Below, one piece after another: positions 1-8,240 of a stretch of 12,668 nucleotides of DNA. The stretch spans positions 1-12,668 of the forward strand of contig CAYXXN010000078.1 in the NCBI GenBank assembly GCA_964469055.1, given 5' to 3'. Under the pieces are notes generated by a model. That model had not been told where the DNA came from and searched no databases. It saw only the letters and a list, made by a program, of their open reading frames with translations. A program made the position numbers and the translations under genes. This stretch comes from CAYXXN01 sp964469055. GTDB lineage: Bacteria > Acidobacteriota > Thermoanaerobaculia > Multivoradales > JAHEKO01. The stretch's first letter is position 1. Each line of letters begins with the position of its first letter.

Positions 1-612
1 CCGCTCGCCCTCGCCACCGCCCTCGCGCTGTCGGCGTCCGGTGCCGTCCGCGCGGCCGGGCCCTGGGAGCTCCTGGCGGGGGCCCGCGATCGACTGGCCG
101 CGGCGCCGCGGGTGGCCGACTTCACGCAGACCTTCGTGCCGGCGGGGTTCACCGGCGGCGAGAGCGAGTCGGGAACGGTCGCCCTGGCGCTCCCCGACCT
201 GGCGCGCTGGGACTACCGCGACCCGTTCCCGCGCACCTTCCTGGTCCAGGGCGAGACCGTCTTCACCTGGAACGAGGGTGAGACGACCGGCCGGCGCTTC
301 CCGCTCGCCGCCGAAGACGCCGAGCACCTCGCTCTGCTGCGGCTCGACGTCGGCGAGCTCTCCCGCCACTACGAGGCGACGCTCCTCGAGGCCGGCGAAA
401 GCGACGTCGAGATCCGGCTCGTGCCCTCCCTGGGCGACCACCGGCTCGCCGAGGTGAGCCTGAAGCTGCGCCGGTCGGACCTGTCGCCGTTGGGTCTCGC
501 CTACCGGGATGCCGAGGGCAACGCGACTCGCTTCAGCTTCGCGGAGTTCCGGCCGCTCGAGGGCGCCGACGTCTTCCTGCCGCCGGCCGCCCTCGAATGG
601 TTGGCGCCGTGA
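1..612 (+). CDS. lolA: Outer-membrane lipoprotein carrier protein LolA, 5' end outside window
   Basis: LolA is the periplasmic chaperone that takes lipoproteins from the LolCDE transporter and hands them to the outer membrane. The reading frame is open from base 1 and 203 residues are visible. The first ~20 residues (hydrophobic PLALATALAL, then a small-residue stretch ending near AVRAA) look like the end of a signal peptide, so the true start lies upstream. The mature part fits the family: DFTQTF near residue 40, then an alternating beta-strand pattern (GTVALALPDLARWDY, FLVQGETVFTW) and a C-terminal SFAEFRPLEGADVFLPP stretch. The GTG at 112 is inside the conserved FTQTF region and is not a credible start. 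The stop at 610-612 lies 40 bp before the next gene on the same strand. LolA is recognised from overall pattern, since family sequence identity is low; another LolA-like periplasmic protein is possible. Confidence 0.85.
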   Translation, partial: PLALATALALSASGAVRAAGPWELLAGARDRLAAAPRVADFTQTFVPAGFTGGESESGTVALALPDLARWDYRDPFPRTFLVQGETVFTWNEGETTGRRFPLAAEDAEHLALLRLDVGELSRHYEATLLEAGESDVEIRLVPSLGDHRLAEVSLKLRRSDLSPLGLAYRDAEGNATRFSFAEFRPLEGADVFLPPAALEWLAP

Positions 613-627
613 GCCGCGCCATATAAT
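601..627 (+). promoter_or_regulatory. Possible sigma70-type promoter between lolA and the next gene
   Basis: A perfect TATAAT lies at 622-627 in the short lolA/downstream gap, a rare sequence at this GC content. A TTGGCG at 601-606 would be a -35 with a short 15-bp spacer; TGGTTG at 598-603 gives 18 bp but matches poorly. A transcript would begin near 634, giving the downstream gene a leader of about 19 nt. The -10 match is good and the -35 weak. Read-through from lolA is the alternative. Confidence 0.45.
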
Positions 628-652
628 GGCGACTTCCGCGGACCACCCCTGG

Positions 653-1318
653 ATGCGTTGGCCCTCTCCCTCACCGCTGCGGCTGCTCGCCGTGGCGGCC
701 CTCGTGACCGGGGCGCCCGCCGACGCTCGCGCCCCCTACGCCGAGGGCGAGCGGATCCAGATCACCGGCACGGTGATCGACGCCGAGGGGCGCCCGGTGC
801 CGGAGACGACGGTCCGGCTCGAGGCGTCGCGGGTCGAGTGGAGGTTCAGCGCCATCAACTTCCAGGACCGGGGCCGTGCCACGGTCGACAACGTCTCGCG
901 CGAGACCGAGACGGACGGCGCCGGCCACTTTGTCATCGACTGGACCTGGCACGACTACTACAACCGCTTCGCGCTGGCCGCCGGCGTGAGGGTGCCGAGC
1001 CCCGGCGGCCAGAGCTTCCGCGAGCTGGTGCGCGTCGACCTCGACCGCCGCATCGGCGAGGGGAGCCCGGTGGTCACCACCCTGGCGGTTGCGGACGGCG
1101 CTGCCGTCGCCGCGCTCGACCGCTTCGCCGACGCCCTGGACACCGACGACGAGCGCCGCGTCTACGAGCAGCTCGGCCCGCCGGAACGGGTCGAGACCTT
1201 CGACCGGCCGGACTACCAGGAGGTGACCTGGTGGTACTTCCGGCTCGGCAAGGCGTATCGGTTCCAGGACGGCCGCCTGGACCAGGTGGTCCCCTTCGAC
1301 GCCGTGGAGCCGTTCTGA
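653..1318 (+). CDS. Secreted protein with carboxypeptidase-regulatory-like domain and BamE/SmpA-like C-terminus
   Basis: Function unknown. With the ATG at 653 the protein is 221 residues and begins with a clear signal peptide: MRWPSPSPLR, a hydrophobic LLAVAALVTG core, then APADARA as a possible cleavage region. An in-frame ATG at 626 would add nine residues but overlaps the TATAAT, so 653 is preferred; neither has a good Shine-Dalgarno. Residues ~33-112 resemble carboxypeptidase-regulatory or transthyretin-like beta-sandwich domains (ITGTVIDAEGRPVPETTVRL, then TETDGAGHFVI). Residues ~167-213 (YEQLGPPERVETFDRPDYQE, then a TWWYF aromatic strand and a FQDGRLDQV strand) resemble the SmpA/OmlA (BamE) type fold in which a small lipoprotein domain ends in such strands. 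There is no lipobox cysteine, so it is probably soluble in the periplasm or exported. The gene follows lolA and stops 7 bp before the polyprenyl synthase gene, so they may be cotranscribed. Both domain calls rest on pattern only. Confidence 0.6.
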   Translation: MRWPSPSPLRLLAVAALVTGAPADARAPYAEGERIQITGTVIDAEGRPVPETTVRLEASRVEWRFSAINFQDRGRATVDNVSRETETDGAGHFVIDWTWHDYYNRFALAAGVRVPSPGGQSFRELVRVDLDRRIGEGSPVVTTLAVADGAAVAALDRFADALDTDDERRVYEQLGPPERVETFDRPDYQEVTWWYFRLGKAYRFQDGRLDQVVPFDAVEPF

Positions 1319-1325
1319 CGCCGCC

Positions 1326-2345
1326 ATGGACGCGCCCGGCATGACGGTCCCCGTTCGGGCGACGGGCCTCGCCGAACCCTCGCGTCACCTCGCGCTGATC
1401 GCCGACAAGCTGGCGGCGACGGAGGAGGTCTTCCACCGTTGCCTGGCCTCGGACGTGCCGTTCATCAACGAAGCCGGCGACTACATCTTCACCGGCGGCG
1501 GCAAGCGCATGCGGCCCGCCCTGGTGCTCTTGACGGCACAACTGCTCGAGCGCGACAGCGACGAGGAGGTCACCTACGCCGCCGTCGTCGAGCTGATCCA
1601 CAACGCCACCCTGGTGCACGACGACATCATCGACAACGCCACGCTGCGGCGCGGTCAGCCGGCCGTCAACCAGGTGTGGGGCAACAGCCAGACGGTGCTG
1701 CTCGGCGACTGGCTGTACACGACGGCGATGCAGATGGCCCTCTCCCACGGCAACCTCGAGATCGTGCGTCGACTGTGTGGGGCGACCTTGCGGATGACCG
1801 AGGGCGAGTTGTTGTCGCTCGAGCGTCAGAGCTCGATTCGGCTCACCGCCAGCGAGTACTTCGACATCATCGACCGCAAGACGGCCGACCTGTTCGCCGC
1901 GGCGAGCTCCGTGCCGGCCTTGATGGCGCCGGCTCGGCCCGCGGTCGACGCCGCCCTGCAGCGCTACGGCCGCACCCTCGGCACCTGTTTCCAGCTCGTC
2001 GACGACCTGCTCGATTTCACCGCCCGTGAGAGTGAGATGGGCAAGCCCGTGCTCTCCGACTTGAAGGAAGGCAAGCTCACCCTGCCCTTGATCCTGGCCC
2101 TGGAGCGGGGCGGCATGGAGCGCCAGCGCCTGATCGCCACCGTGCTGGAAGATCGCGCCTTCACTCGCGTGGCGGCGCAGGAGATCCTCGATCTGGTGCG
2201 CGCCGAAGGCACCCTGCAGGAGGTACGGGAGATGGCGCGAGGCTATGCGGATCGAGCCCGCGAGGAACTAGGGGACCTGCCGCCCTCCGACGCCAGGGAG
2301 GCCTTGGAGCTCGCCCCAGATTTCGTGCTCAACCGCGGTCACTAG
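1326..2345 (+). CDS. ispB: Long-chain trans-polyprenyl diphosphate synthase
   Basis: This 339-residue enzyme adds isopentenyl diphosphate units to an allylic primer to make the side chain of a respiratory quinone (ubiquinone or menaquinone) at the cytoplasmic membrane. All family marks are present: GGGKRMRP at 57-64, the first aspartate-rich motif DDIID at 99-103 followed by LRRG, GDWL at 128-131, KTADLF at 185-190, and the second aspartate-rich motif in QLVDDLLDF with D226, D227 and D230. The residue five before the first motif is Ala94. A small residue there is typical of long-chain rather than farnesyl or geranylgeranyl synthases. The exact chain length cannot be read. The ATG at 1326 follows the previous stop by 7 bp without a Shine-Dalgarno; Met6 at 1341 is an alternative. 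The last 78 bp are overlapped antisense by the next gene. ispB versus hepT or sdsA naming depends on the quinone made. Confidence 0.93.
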   Translation: MDAPGMTVPVRATGLAEPSRHLALIADKLAATEEVFHRCLASDVPFINEAGDYIFTGGGKRMRPALVLLTAQLLERDSDEEVTYAAVVELIHNATLVHDDIIDNATLRRGQPAVNQVWGNSQTVLLGDWLYTTAMQMALSHGNLEIVRRLCGATLRMTEGELLSLERQSSIRLTASEYFDIIDRKTADLFAAASSVPALMAPARPAVDAALQRYGRTLGTCFQLVDDLLDFTARESEMGKPVLSDLKEGKLTLPLILALERGGMERQRLIATVLEDRAFTRVAAQEILDLVRAEGTLQEVREMARGYADRAREELGDLPPSDAREALELAPDFVLNRGH

Positions 2346-3395
2346 CCGCGGGGGCGGGAGACCCCACAACCCGGCCGGCCGCGGGGGCGCCTCCAGCAGG
2401 GGCGCCGCGCGATCGAGGCGGACAGGATAGACCTCGGCCACCGTCACCTGGTCGAGCCCCAGCACGTAGACGTAGCGCAGACGGCGCGGGCGCACGTCCG
2501 TCCACCAGGTGCGCCCGGGAGCGCCGAGGATGACAGCGTCGTAGGGGTCGAGCTGCGGATCGACACCGAGCGGGCTCGCACTCTCCTCGGAGGCCGTCCA
2601 CAGCAGACCGTGCGCCGCCTCCTCGCCGGCGAGGAAGCCGACCGAGAGGTAGCCCACGACCTCGGTCCCCCAGTCGAAGACCACCCAGGGCCCGAGGGCT
2701 CGGGTCGACCGCCCCCCGGGGGCCGGCTGCCAGGGTCCGTCGGGTCCCAGGCGCGCCTGCTGCGGCCGCCACGGCCGGCGGCCGCGGCGCAGCTCATCGA
2801 GCCGCGGATCGAGCCGGCCCGCCCCGGGCATGCCCCAGCGGCCGAGCGGCGCCGGACCCCAGACCCGCGGCGGCCGGCCGGCCGGCGCCGCCTCGTCCGG
2901 AGCGAAGAGCGATCGCTGGTGCTGGCGGACGATGCGCCAGCTCCCGTCGGTGCCGACGACCTCGGTCGCGCCCTCGCCGCTGGCGGTGAGAAGAGCGATC
3001 AGCCCGCCGGCCCCGCGGGCGCTGCGCAACTCGACGACCAGCCGGTTGCTGCCGCGCCGCAGGAGCCCGCCAAGGTCGTAGCGGTCGAGCGGCGCCCCGG
3101 GCGCCCAGCGTCCGGCGCCGACGCTGGCGCCGTTGACCGACAGCCAATACTCCTCGTCGGCCAGGATCTCGATTCCGGCGGCGGTCGGCTCGAAGGCGAG
3201 CTGCCACTCGCGTGCGGCGTAGAAAACCTCGGGGCCGTCGTCGATGGCCGAATCCGCAGCCCAGATCCAGCTCGCACCCGCGGTGGGGGCCGCGCGGACT
3301 CGGCGAGCGTCGAGCAACCGCTGCCCGGCCGCCAAGGCGAGGAGCGCCGCTGCACCCACCACGGGGGCAAGGAGAGCAAGCCGTGGGCGTCCCAC
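2268..3395 (-). CDS. Membrane-anchored protein resembling the non-catalytic N-terminal domains of alpha-L-rhamnosidases
   Basis: The protein has 375 residues, starts with GTG at 3395, and has no assigned function. Residues ~5-24 are a hydrophobic signal or anchor segment. Residues ~42-140 look like the galactose-binding-like beta-sandwich at the front of bacterial alpha-L-rhamnosidases: ASWIWAADS at 41-49, AAREWQLAFEPTAAGIEILA at 60-79, DEEYWLSVNGASVGAG at 80-95, then YDLGGLLRRGSNRLVVEL. Residues ~236-330 resemble the later beta domain of those enzymes: PWVVFDWGTEVVGYLSVGF, a SEES stretch, then RRLRYVYVLG and VAEVYPVRLDRA. The large alpha-barrel catalytic domain that normally follows is absent; the protein ends about 45 residues later. 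It may therefore bind carbohydrate, perhaps cell-surface glycan, without cleaving it; this is inference. It is divergent from kdsB with a 66-bp gap and convergent with the polyprenyl synthase gene, overlapping its last 78 bp. The overlapping tail is the least certain part. Confidence 0.65.
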   Translation of the reverse strand: MGRPRLALLAPVVGAAALLALAAGQRLLDARRVRAAPTAGASWIWAADSAIDDGPEVFYAAREWQLAFEPTAAGIEILADEEYWLSVNGASVGAGRWAPGAPLDRYDLGGLLRRGSNRLVVELRSARGAGGLIALLTASGEGATEVVGTDGSWRIVRQHQRSLFAPDEAAPAGRPPRVWGPAPLGRWGMPGAGRLDPRLDELRRGRRPWRPQQARLGPDGPWQPAPGGRSTRALGPWVVFDWGTEVVGYLSVGFLAGEEAAHGLLWTASEESASPLGVDPQLDPYDAVILGAPGRTWWTDVRPRRLRYVYVLGLDQVTVAEVYPVRLDRAAPLLEAPPRPAGLWGLPPPRLVTAVEHEIWGELQGLPGVGGRQVP

Positions 3396-3404
3396 GAGCG
3401 TTGG

Positions 3405-3434
3405 AATCTACCAGCCCGGGCCGGGTTTGACGGA
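3405..3434 (-). promoter_or_regulatory. Possible promoter of the rhamnosidase-like gene
   Basis: On the minus strand TAGATT (3410 to 3405) matches the -10 consensus at four of six positions. It sits 9 nt before the GTG start at 3395, which predicts transcription from about 3398 and an almost leaderless mRNA. The -35 region (around 3429-3434) is poor. No Shine-Dalgarno precedes the GTG. Confidence 0.35.
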
Positions 3435-3456
3435 CTCGACGTGCGGAAGGTAGATT
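3427..3456 (+). promoter_or_regulatory. Promoter of the kdsB operon, predicted leaderless
   Basis: TTGACG (3427-3432) and TAGATT (3451-3456) are separated by 18 bp and match sigma70-type -35 and -10 boxes at five and four positions. The expected transcription start is about 3462-3463, which is the GTG start codon of kdsB. An in-frame TAG at 3456-3458 rules out an earlier start, and there is no other usual start codon before the catalytic motif. The gene is therefore probably read from a leaderless transcript. Confidence 0.6.
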
Positions 3457-3461
3457 AGGCC

Positions 3462-4234
3462 GTGCCCCCCGCCGAGATTCCAGCTTCCCTCGACGACGTC
3501 ACCGTCGTCGGCGCGATCCCGGCTCGCTGGGCCTCGACACGGCTGCCTGGCAAGGCTCTGCTGCCGATCGGCGGCCGGCCGATGATCGAGCACGTCTGGC
3601 GGCGGGCGGCGGCCGCCGAGGGTCTCGACCGGCTGGTCGTGCTGACCGACGACGAGCGCATCGCCGAAGCTGTCGCCGGGTTCGGCGGCATCGTCGAGAT
3701 GACGCCCGCCGACTGCACGAGTGGGACAGATCGCATCGCCTGGGCGGCCCGCCATTGGCCGGAGCGGGCGATCGTCAACATCCAGGGCGACGAGCCGCTG
3801 ATCGAGCCGGCGGCGGTGACGAGGCTGGCCGCCCATCTGCGAGCGCACCCGGAAGATCCGATCGTGACGCTGGCGGCGCCCGCCGGCCCTGACCTGCGCG
3901 ACGACCCGCACGTGGTCAAGGTGGTAGTGAACCGCACCGGCTGCGCCCTCTACTTCAGCCGCGCCGCCATCCCCTACGCGCGTGGTCCCGCTGCGCCACC
4001 GCTGCTGCGTCACCTGGGCATCTACGGCTACCAGCGCTCGACGCTGCTCGAGCTCGCCGAGCTCGGGCCCGCGCCCCTCGAGGTCGCCGAGTCCCTGGAG
4101 CAGTTGCGCGCGCTAGAGAACGGGGTCCCGATCCGCGTGTTGATCGTGCCGCGGGCCTGGCCGGGCGTCGATACAATGAGCGATCTCGCCGAAGTCGAGC
4201 GGTTGCTGGTTTCCACCTGGGAGGAGGCAGGAGC

Positions 4235-4259
<25 letters not shown>
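3462..4259 (+). CDS. kdsB: 3-deoxy-manno-octulosonate cytidylyltransferase (CMP-Kdo synthetase)
   Basis: KdsB activates Kdo with CTP to CMP-Kdo, the sugar donor for the inner core of lipopolysaccharide. The 265-residue protein carries IPARWASTRLPGK at 19-31 (nucleotide-binding loop), DCTSGTDR at 84-91, NIQGDEP at 106-112 with the metal-binding Asp109, HLGIYGYQR at 184-192, and PGVDT with Asp237 as the second metal ligand. Length is near the family's usual ~250; the first 13 residues before the Rossmann-like fold are extra. Only the GTG at 3462 can be the start, because a TAG lies two codons upstream. It opens a tight operon: its last 25 bp overlap pyrG, which makes the CTP it uses. A common alternative in this nucleotidyltransferase family, acylneuraminate cytidylyltransferase, is ruled out by the KdsB-type motifs and by the Kdo genes downstream. 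Confidence 0.96.
4221..4233 (+). promoter_or_regulatory. Ribosome binding site of pyrG inside the kdsB 3' end
   Basis: The sequence GAGGAGG (4221-4227) lies 7 nt before the pyrG ATG and is followed by a second AGGAG (4229-4233). It fixes the pyrG start and lies within kdsB codons, so the two genes are translated from overlapping frames. Confidence 0.75.
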
Positions 4260-5892
<1,633 letters not shown>

Positions 5893-5896
<4 letters not shown>

Positions 5897-6723
5897 CCCT
5901 CGTCCCCGCCCGGCTCGCCCCCGGCGTCGTCCTGGGGAGCGGCCCGCTGGTGGTGGTCGCCGGCCCCTGCGCGATCGAGAGTGAGGAGGTGATGCTGACG
6001 GCGGCCCAGCGACTCGCCGAGCTCGCCGCGCGGCTGGGGGTGCCCCTCGTCTTCAAGGCCTCGTTCGACAAGGCCAACCGCAGCTCGCTCGCGAGCTACC
6101 GCGGGCCCGGCCTAACGGAGGGCCTGCGCGTGCTCTCCGCCGTGCGCGCGGCCACCGGCCTGCCTCTCCTGACCGACGTGCACGAGCCCGGGCAGTGCGC
6201 GGCGGCGGCCGCCGTCGTCGACGTGCTCCAGATCCCGGCGTTCCTCTGCCGCCAGACCGACCTCATCACGGCGGCCGCCGCCACCGGCCGCGCCGTCAAC
6301 ATCAAGAAGGGTCAGTTCATGGCGCCCGACGACATGCGCCGAGCTGTCGAGAAGGCGCGCCGCGCGGGTGGTGAGAACGTGTCGGTGACCGAGCGCGGCG
6401 TCTCCTTCGGCTATCACGACCTGGTCGTCGACATGCGCAGCTTCGCCCTCCTCCACCGCGACGGCATCCCGGTGCTCTTCGACGTCACCCACTCCCTACA
6501 GCTCCCGGGCAGCGGTGAGGAGACGGGCGGCCGGCGTGAGTTCGCGGAGCCCCTGGCGCTGGCGGCGGTCGCTGCCGGCGCCGACGGTCTCTACCTCGAA
6601 GTCCATCCCGACCCGCCTCATGCCCGCTCCGACGCCGCCACCCAGCTCGACCCGGAGCGGGCCGGGCGCCTCCTCGCCACCGCGCTCGCGGTGCGCGGCG
6701 CCGTCGCCGAGGGGATGTCGTGA
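5893..6723 (+). CDS. kdsA: 3-deoxy-8-phosphooctulonate synthase (Kdo-8-phosphate synthase)
   Basis: KdsA condenses phosphoenolpyruvate with arabinose-5-phosphate to Kdo-8-phosphate. The 276-residue length is normal for the family. Motifs seen: AGPCAIES at 23-30, FKASFDKANRSS at 54-65, TDVHEPGQ at 94-101, QIPAFLCRQTDL at 113-124 and NIKKGQFM at 136-143. Cys26, His200 (DVTHSLQ), Glu236 (YLEVHPDP) and Asp247 (ARSDAAT) match the four ligands of the metal-dependent class known from Aquifex; metal-independent enzymes such as that of E. coli have Asn in place of the Cys. The enzyme is therefore predicted to need a divalent metal. The frame is open upstream into pyrG, but the GTG at 5893 gives the family's N-terminus and overlaps the pyrG TGA by four bases, a pattern typical of translational coupling. 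The same 4-bp overlap links it to kdsD. Confidence 0.96.
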
Positions 6724-7682
6724 GCCGAGCGCGCGATACCGCTCGCCAGGTGCTCGAGATCGAGGCGGCGGCGGTGGCCGGCCTGCTCCCGCAGCTCGAC
6801 GAGGCCTTCGACCGTGCCGTCGAGCTGCTGCGTGGCGCCACCGGCCGCGTCATCTGCACGGGCATGGGCAAGAGCGGCATCGTGATGCAGAAGGTGGCGG
6901 CGACCCTCTCCTCGACCGGCAGCCCGGCCTTCTTCCTCCACCCGGCCGAGGCCATCCACGGCGACCTGGGGATGGTGGCGGGCGGCGACGTGGTGTTGGC
7001 GGCCTCCACCTCGGGGACGACCGAGGAGCTGGTGCGGCTGGTCGAGATCTTGAAGCGCATGGGAGTGCCGCTGATCGTGATGACGGGCAACCCCTCCGGT
7101 CCTCTGGCGCGCCACGCCGACGTGCACCTGAAGGTGGCGATCGATCGCGAGGCCTGTCCGCTGGAGCTCGCGCCCACCGCCTCGACGACCGCCACCCTAG
7201 CGCTCGGCGACGCCCTGGCCATGGCCCTCCTCGAGGCCAAGGGTTTCTCGCGTGAGGACTTCGCGCGCCTGCATCCTGGAGGAACGTTAGGTCGAAAACT
7301 GATCAAGGTAAGGGAAGTCATGCACGCCGGGGACGATCTGCCGCGGGTACCGCCGGAGGCCCCGATGCGCGATGCGATCTACGAGATGTCACGCAAGCGG
7401 CTCGGAATCACTGCCGTTACCGATACCGACGGTCGCCTGCTCGGGGGCATCACGGACGGCGACCTGCGGCGGCTGTTGCAGGCCGACCCGAACCCGCTCG
7501 ACCACCGGGCGGCGGACTGCATGACTCGCGATCCCAAGACGATCGGCGCCGAGGAGCTCGCCTCGGCCGCCCTGCGCGTGCTCGAGGAGAAGCGCATCAC
7601 CTCGCTCTTCGTGGTCGACGAGGTCGGCCAGCTCGAGGGGCTGGTGCACGTGCACGACCTCTGGCGCTTGGAGCTGTTCTAG
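6720..7682 (+). CDS. kdsD: D-arabinose-5-phosphate isomerase, SIS plus two CBS domains
   Basis: KdsD converts ribulose-5-phosphate to arabinose-5-phosphate, the first committed step to Kdo. The 320-residue protein is full length. The SIS domain (~37-170) has GMGKSGIVMQKVAATLSSTG at 48-67 with Lys51, AIHGDLGM with His80, STSGTTEEL at 96-104, CPLELAPT with Glu149 and RLHPGGTLGRKL with His185. The loop usually reads SNSGET and is SGTT here, but the glutamates that follow are kept. Two CBS domains follow at ~203-258 and ~267-320 (ITDGDLRRLL; ITSLFVVD). The GTG at 6720 overlaps the kdsA stop by four bases and has a GAGGGGA Shine-Dalgarno at 6709-6715. A cluster of A/T-ending codons and an internal Shine-Dalgarno-like stretch before Met201 is listed separately. 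Older naming as KpsF or GutQ refers to paralogues of the same family. Confidence 0.95.
   Translation: MSRARDTARQVLEIEAAAVAGLLPQLDEAFDRAVELLRGATGRVICTGMGKSGIVMQKVAATLSSTGSPAFFLHPAEAIHGDLGMVAGGDVVLAASTSGTTEELVRLVEILKRMGVPLIVMTGNPSGPLARHADVHLKVAIDREACPLELAPTASTTATLALGDALAMALLEAKGFSREDFARLHPGGTLGRKLIKVREVMHAGDDLPRVPPEAPMRDAIYEMSRKRLGITAVTDTDGRLLGGITDGDLRRLLQADPNPLDHRAADCMTRDPKTIGAEELASAALRVLEEKRITSLFVVDEVGQLEGLVHVHDLWRLELF
7272..7322 (+). other. A/T-rich codon cluster with internal start-like signal inside kdsD
   Basis: Codons for His185 to Val200 of KdsD depart sharply from the surrounding G/C-ending usage. Ten of these 16 codons end in A or T (CAT, CCT, GGA twice, TTA, GGT, CGA, AAA, GTA, GAA), and AGG is also included. 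The stretch ends with AAGGTAAGGGA (7305-7315) placed 4 nt before an in-frame ATG at 7320, which codes Met201 exactly between the SIS and CBS domains. It could be an internal translation start for a 120-residue CBS-only product, or a pause site for domain folding. Nothing proves use. Confidence 0.4.
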
Positions 7683-7684
7683 AG

Positions 7685-8230
7685 ATGGGCGTCCTCTCGG
7701 AGCAGGAGCTCGCCCGACGCGCCGCCGAGCTCGAGTGGGTGTTGGCGGACGTCGACGGCGTGCTGACGGACGGCGGGCTCTACTACGACCGCCGCGGCCA
7801 CGCCATGCTGCGCTTCGACGTGCGCGACGGTCAGGGCCTGAAGCTGGCGCAGCAAGGTGGTCTCAAGGTGGGCATCCTCTCCGGCCGCTCGCCGGCGGCG
7901 CTCGAGCACCGGGCGGACGAGCTGGGGCTCGACGCGCTCCTCACCGGCATTCACGACAAGGGCGTCGCCTTCGAGGCCTTCCTCGGGCGGCAGGGCACCG
8001 CGCCCCGCCGGGTCGCCTTCATCGGCGACGATCTGCCGGACCTCGTCGTGCTCGGCCGCTGTGGCCTCGCTTTCGCGCCCGCCGACGCCGCGCCGGAGGT
8101 GCGGACCATCGCCCACCAGGTGACGGCGGCCGGCGGCGGCCGCGGCGCCGTCCGCGAGATGGTCGAGACGATCCTGCGGGCCCGCGGCGTCTGGGATCAG
8201 GTCTTTCGCGCCTACACCTTCGACCGGTAG
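7685..8230 (+). CDS. kdsC: 3-deoxy-8-phosphooctulonate phosphatase (Kdo-8-phosphate phosphatase)
   Basis: KdsC hydrolyses Kdo-8-phosphate to Kdo and phosphate. It is a 181-residue HAD enzyme of the capless, tetrameric type. Catalytic residues are visible: Asp22 and Asp24 in ADVDGVLTDG, Ser66 in LSGRS, Lys92 in HDKGVAF, and Asp115/Asp116 in FIGDDLPDL. The C-terminal GGRGAVREMVETIL at 151-164 is the conserved tail that reaches into the neighbouring subunit's active site in this family. Length matches the usual 170-190. The ATG at 7685 lies 2 bp after the kdsD stop; a GGAG at 7670-7673 is the only weak Shine-Dalgarno, so translational coupling is likely. The position between kdsD and an acyltransferase supports the Kdo role over other HAD phosphatases. 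Confidence 0.95.
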   Translation: MGVLSEQELARRAAELEWVLADVDGVLTDGGLYYDRRGHAMLRFDVRDGQGLKLAQQGGLKVGILSGRSPAALEHRADELGLDALLTGIHDKGVAFEAFLGRQGTAPRRVAFIGDDLPDLVVLGRCGLAFAPADAAPEVRTIAHQVTAAGGGRGAVREMVETILRARGVWDQVFRAYTFDR

Positions 8231-8240
8231 GGCTCGGGCG

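Noticed and set aside
2610..3458. 282-codon frame on the plus strand opposite the rhamnosidase-like gene
   Set aside because: Its translation is Pro/Arg/Gly-rich without domain pattern, whereas the minus-strand frame shows a membrane segment and recognisable beta domains.
8120..8160. GC-only palindromic stretches inside kdsC and similar places
   Set aside because: Such runs arise by chance from Ala/Gly/Arg codons at this GC content and coincide with the conserved GGRGAV coding motif.
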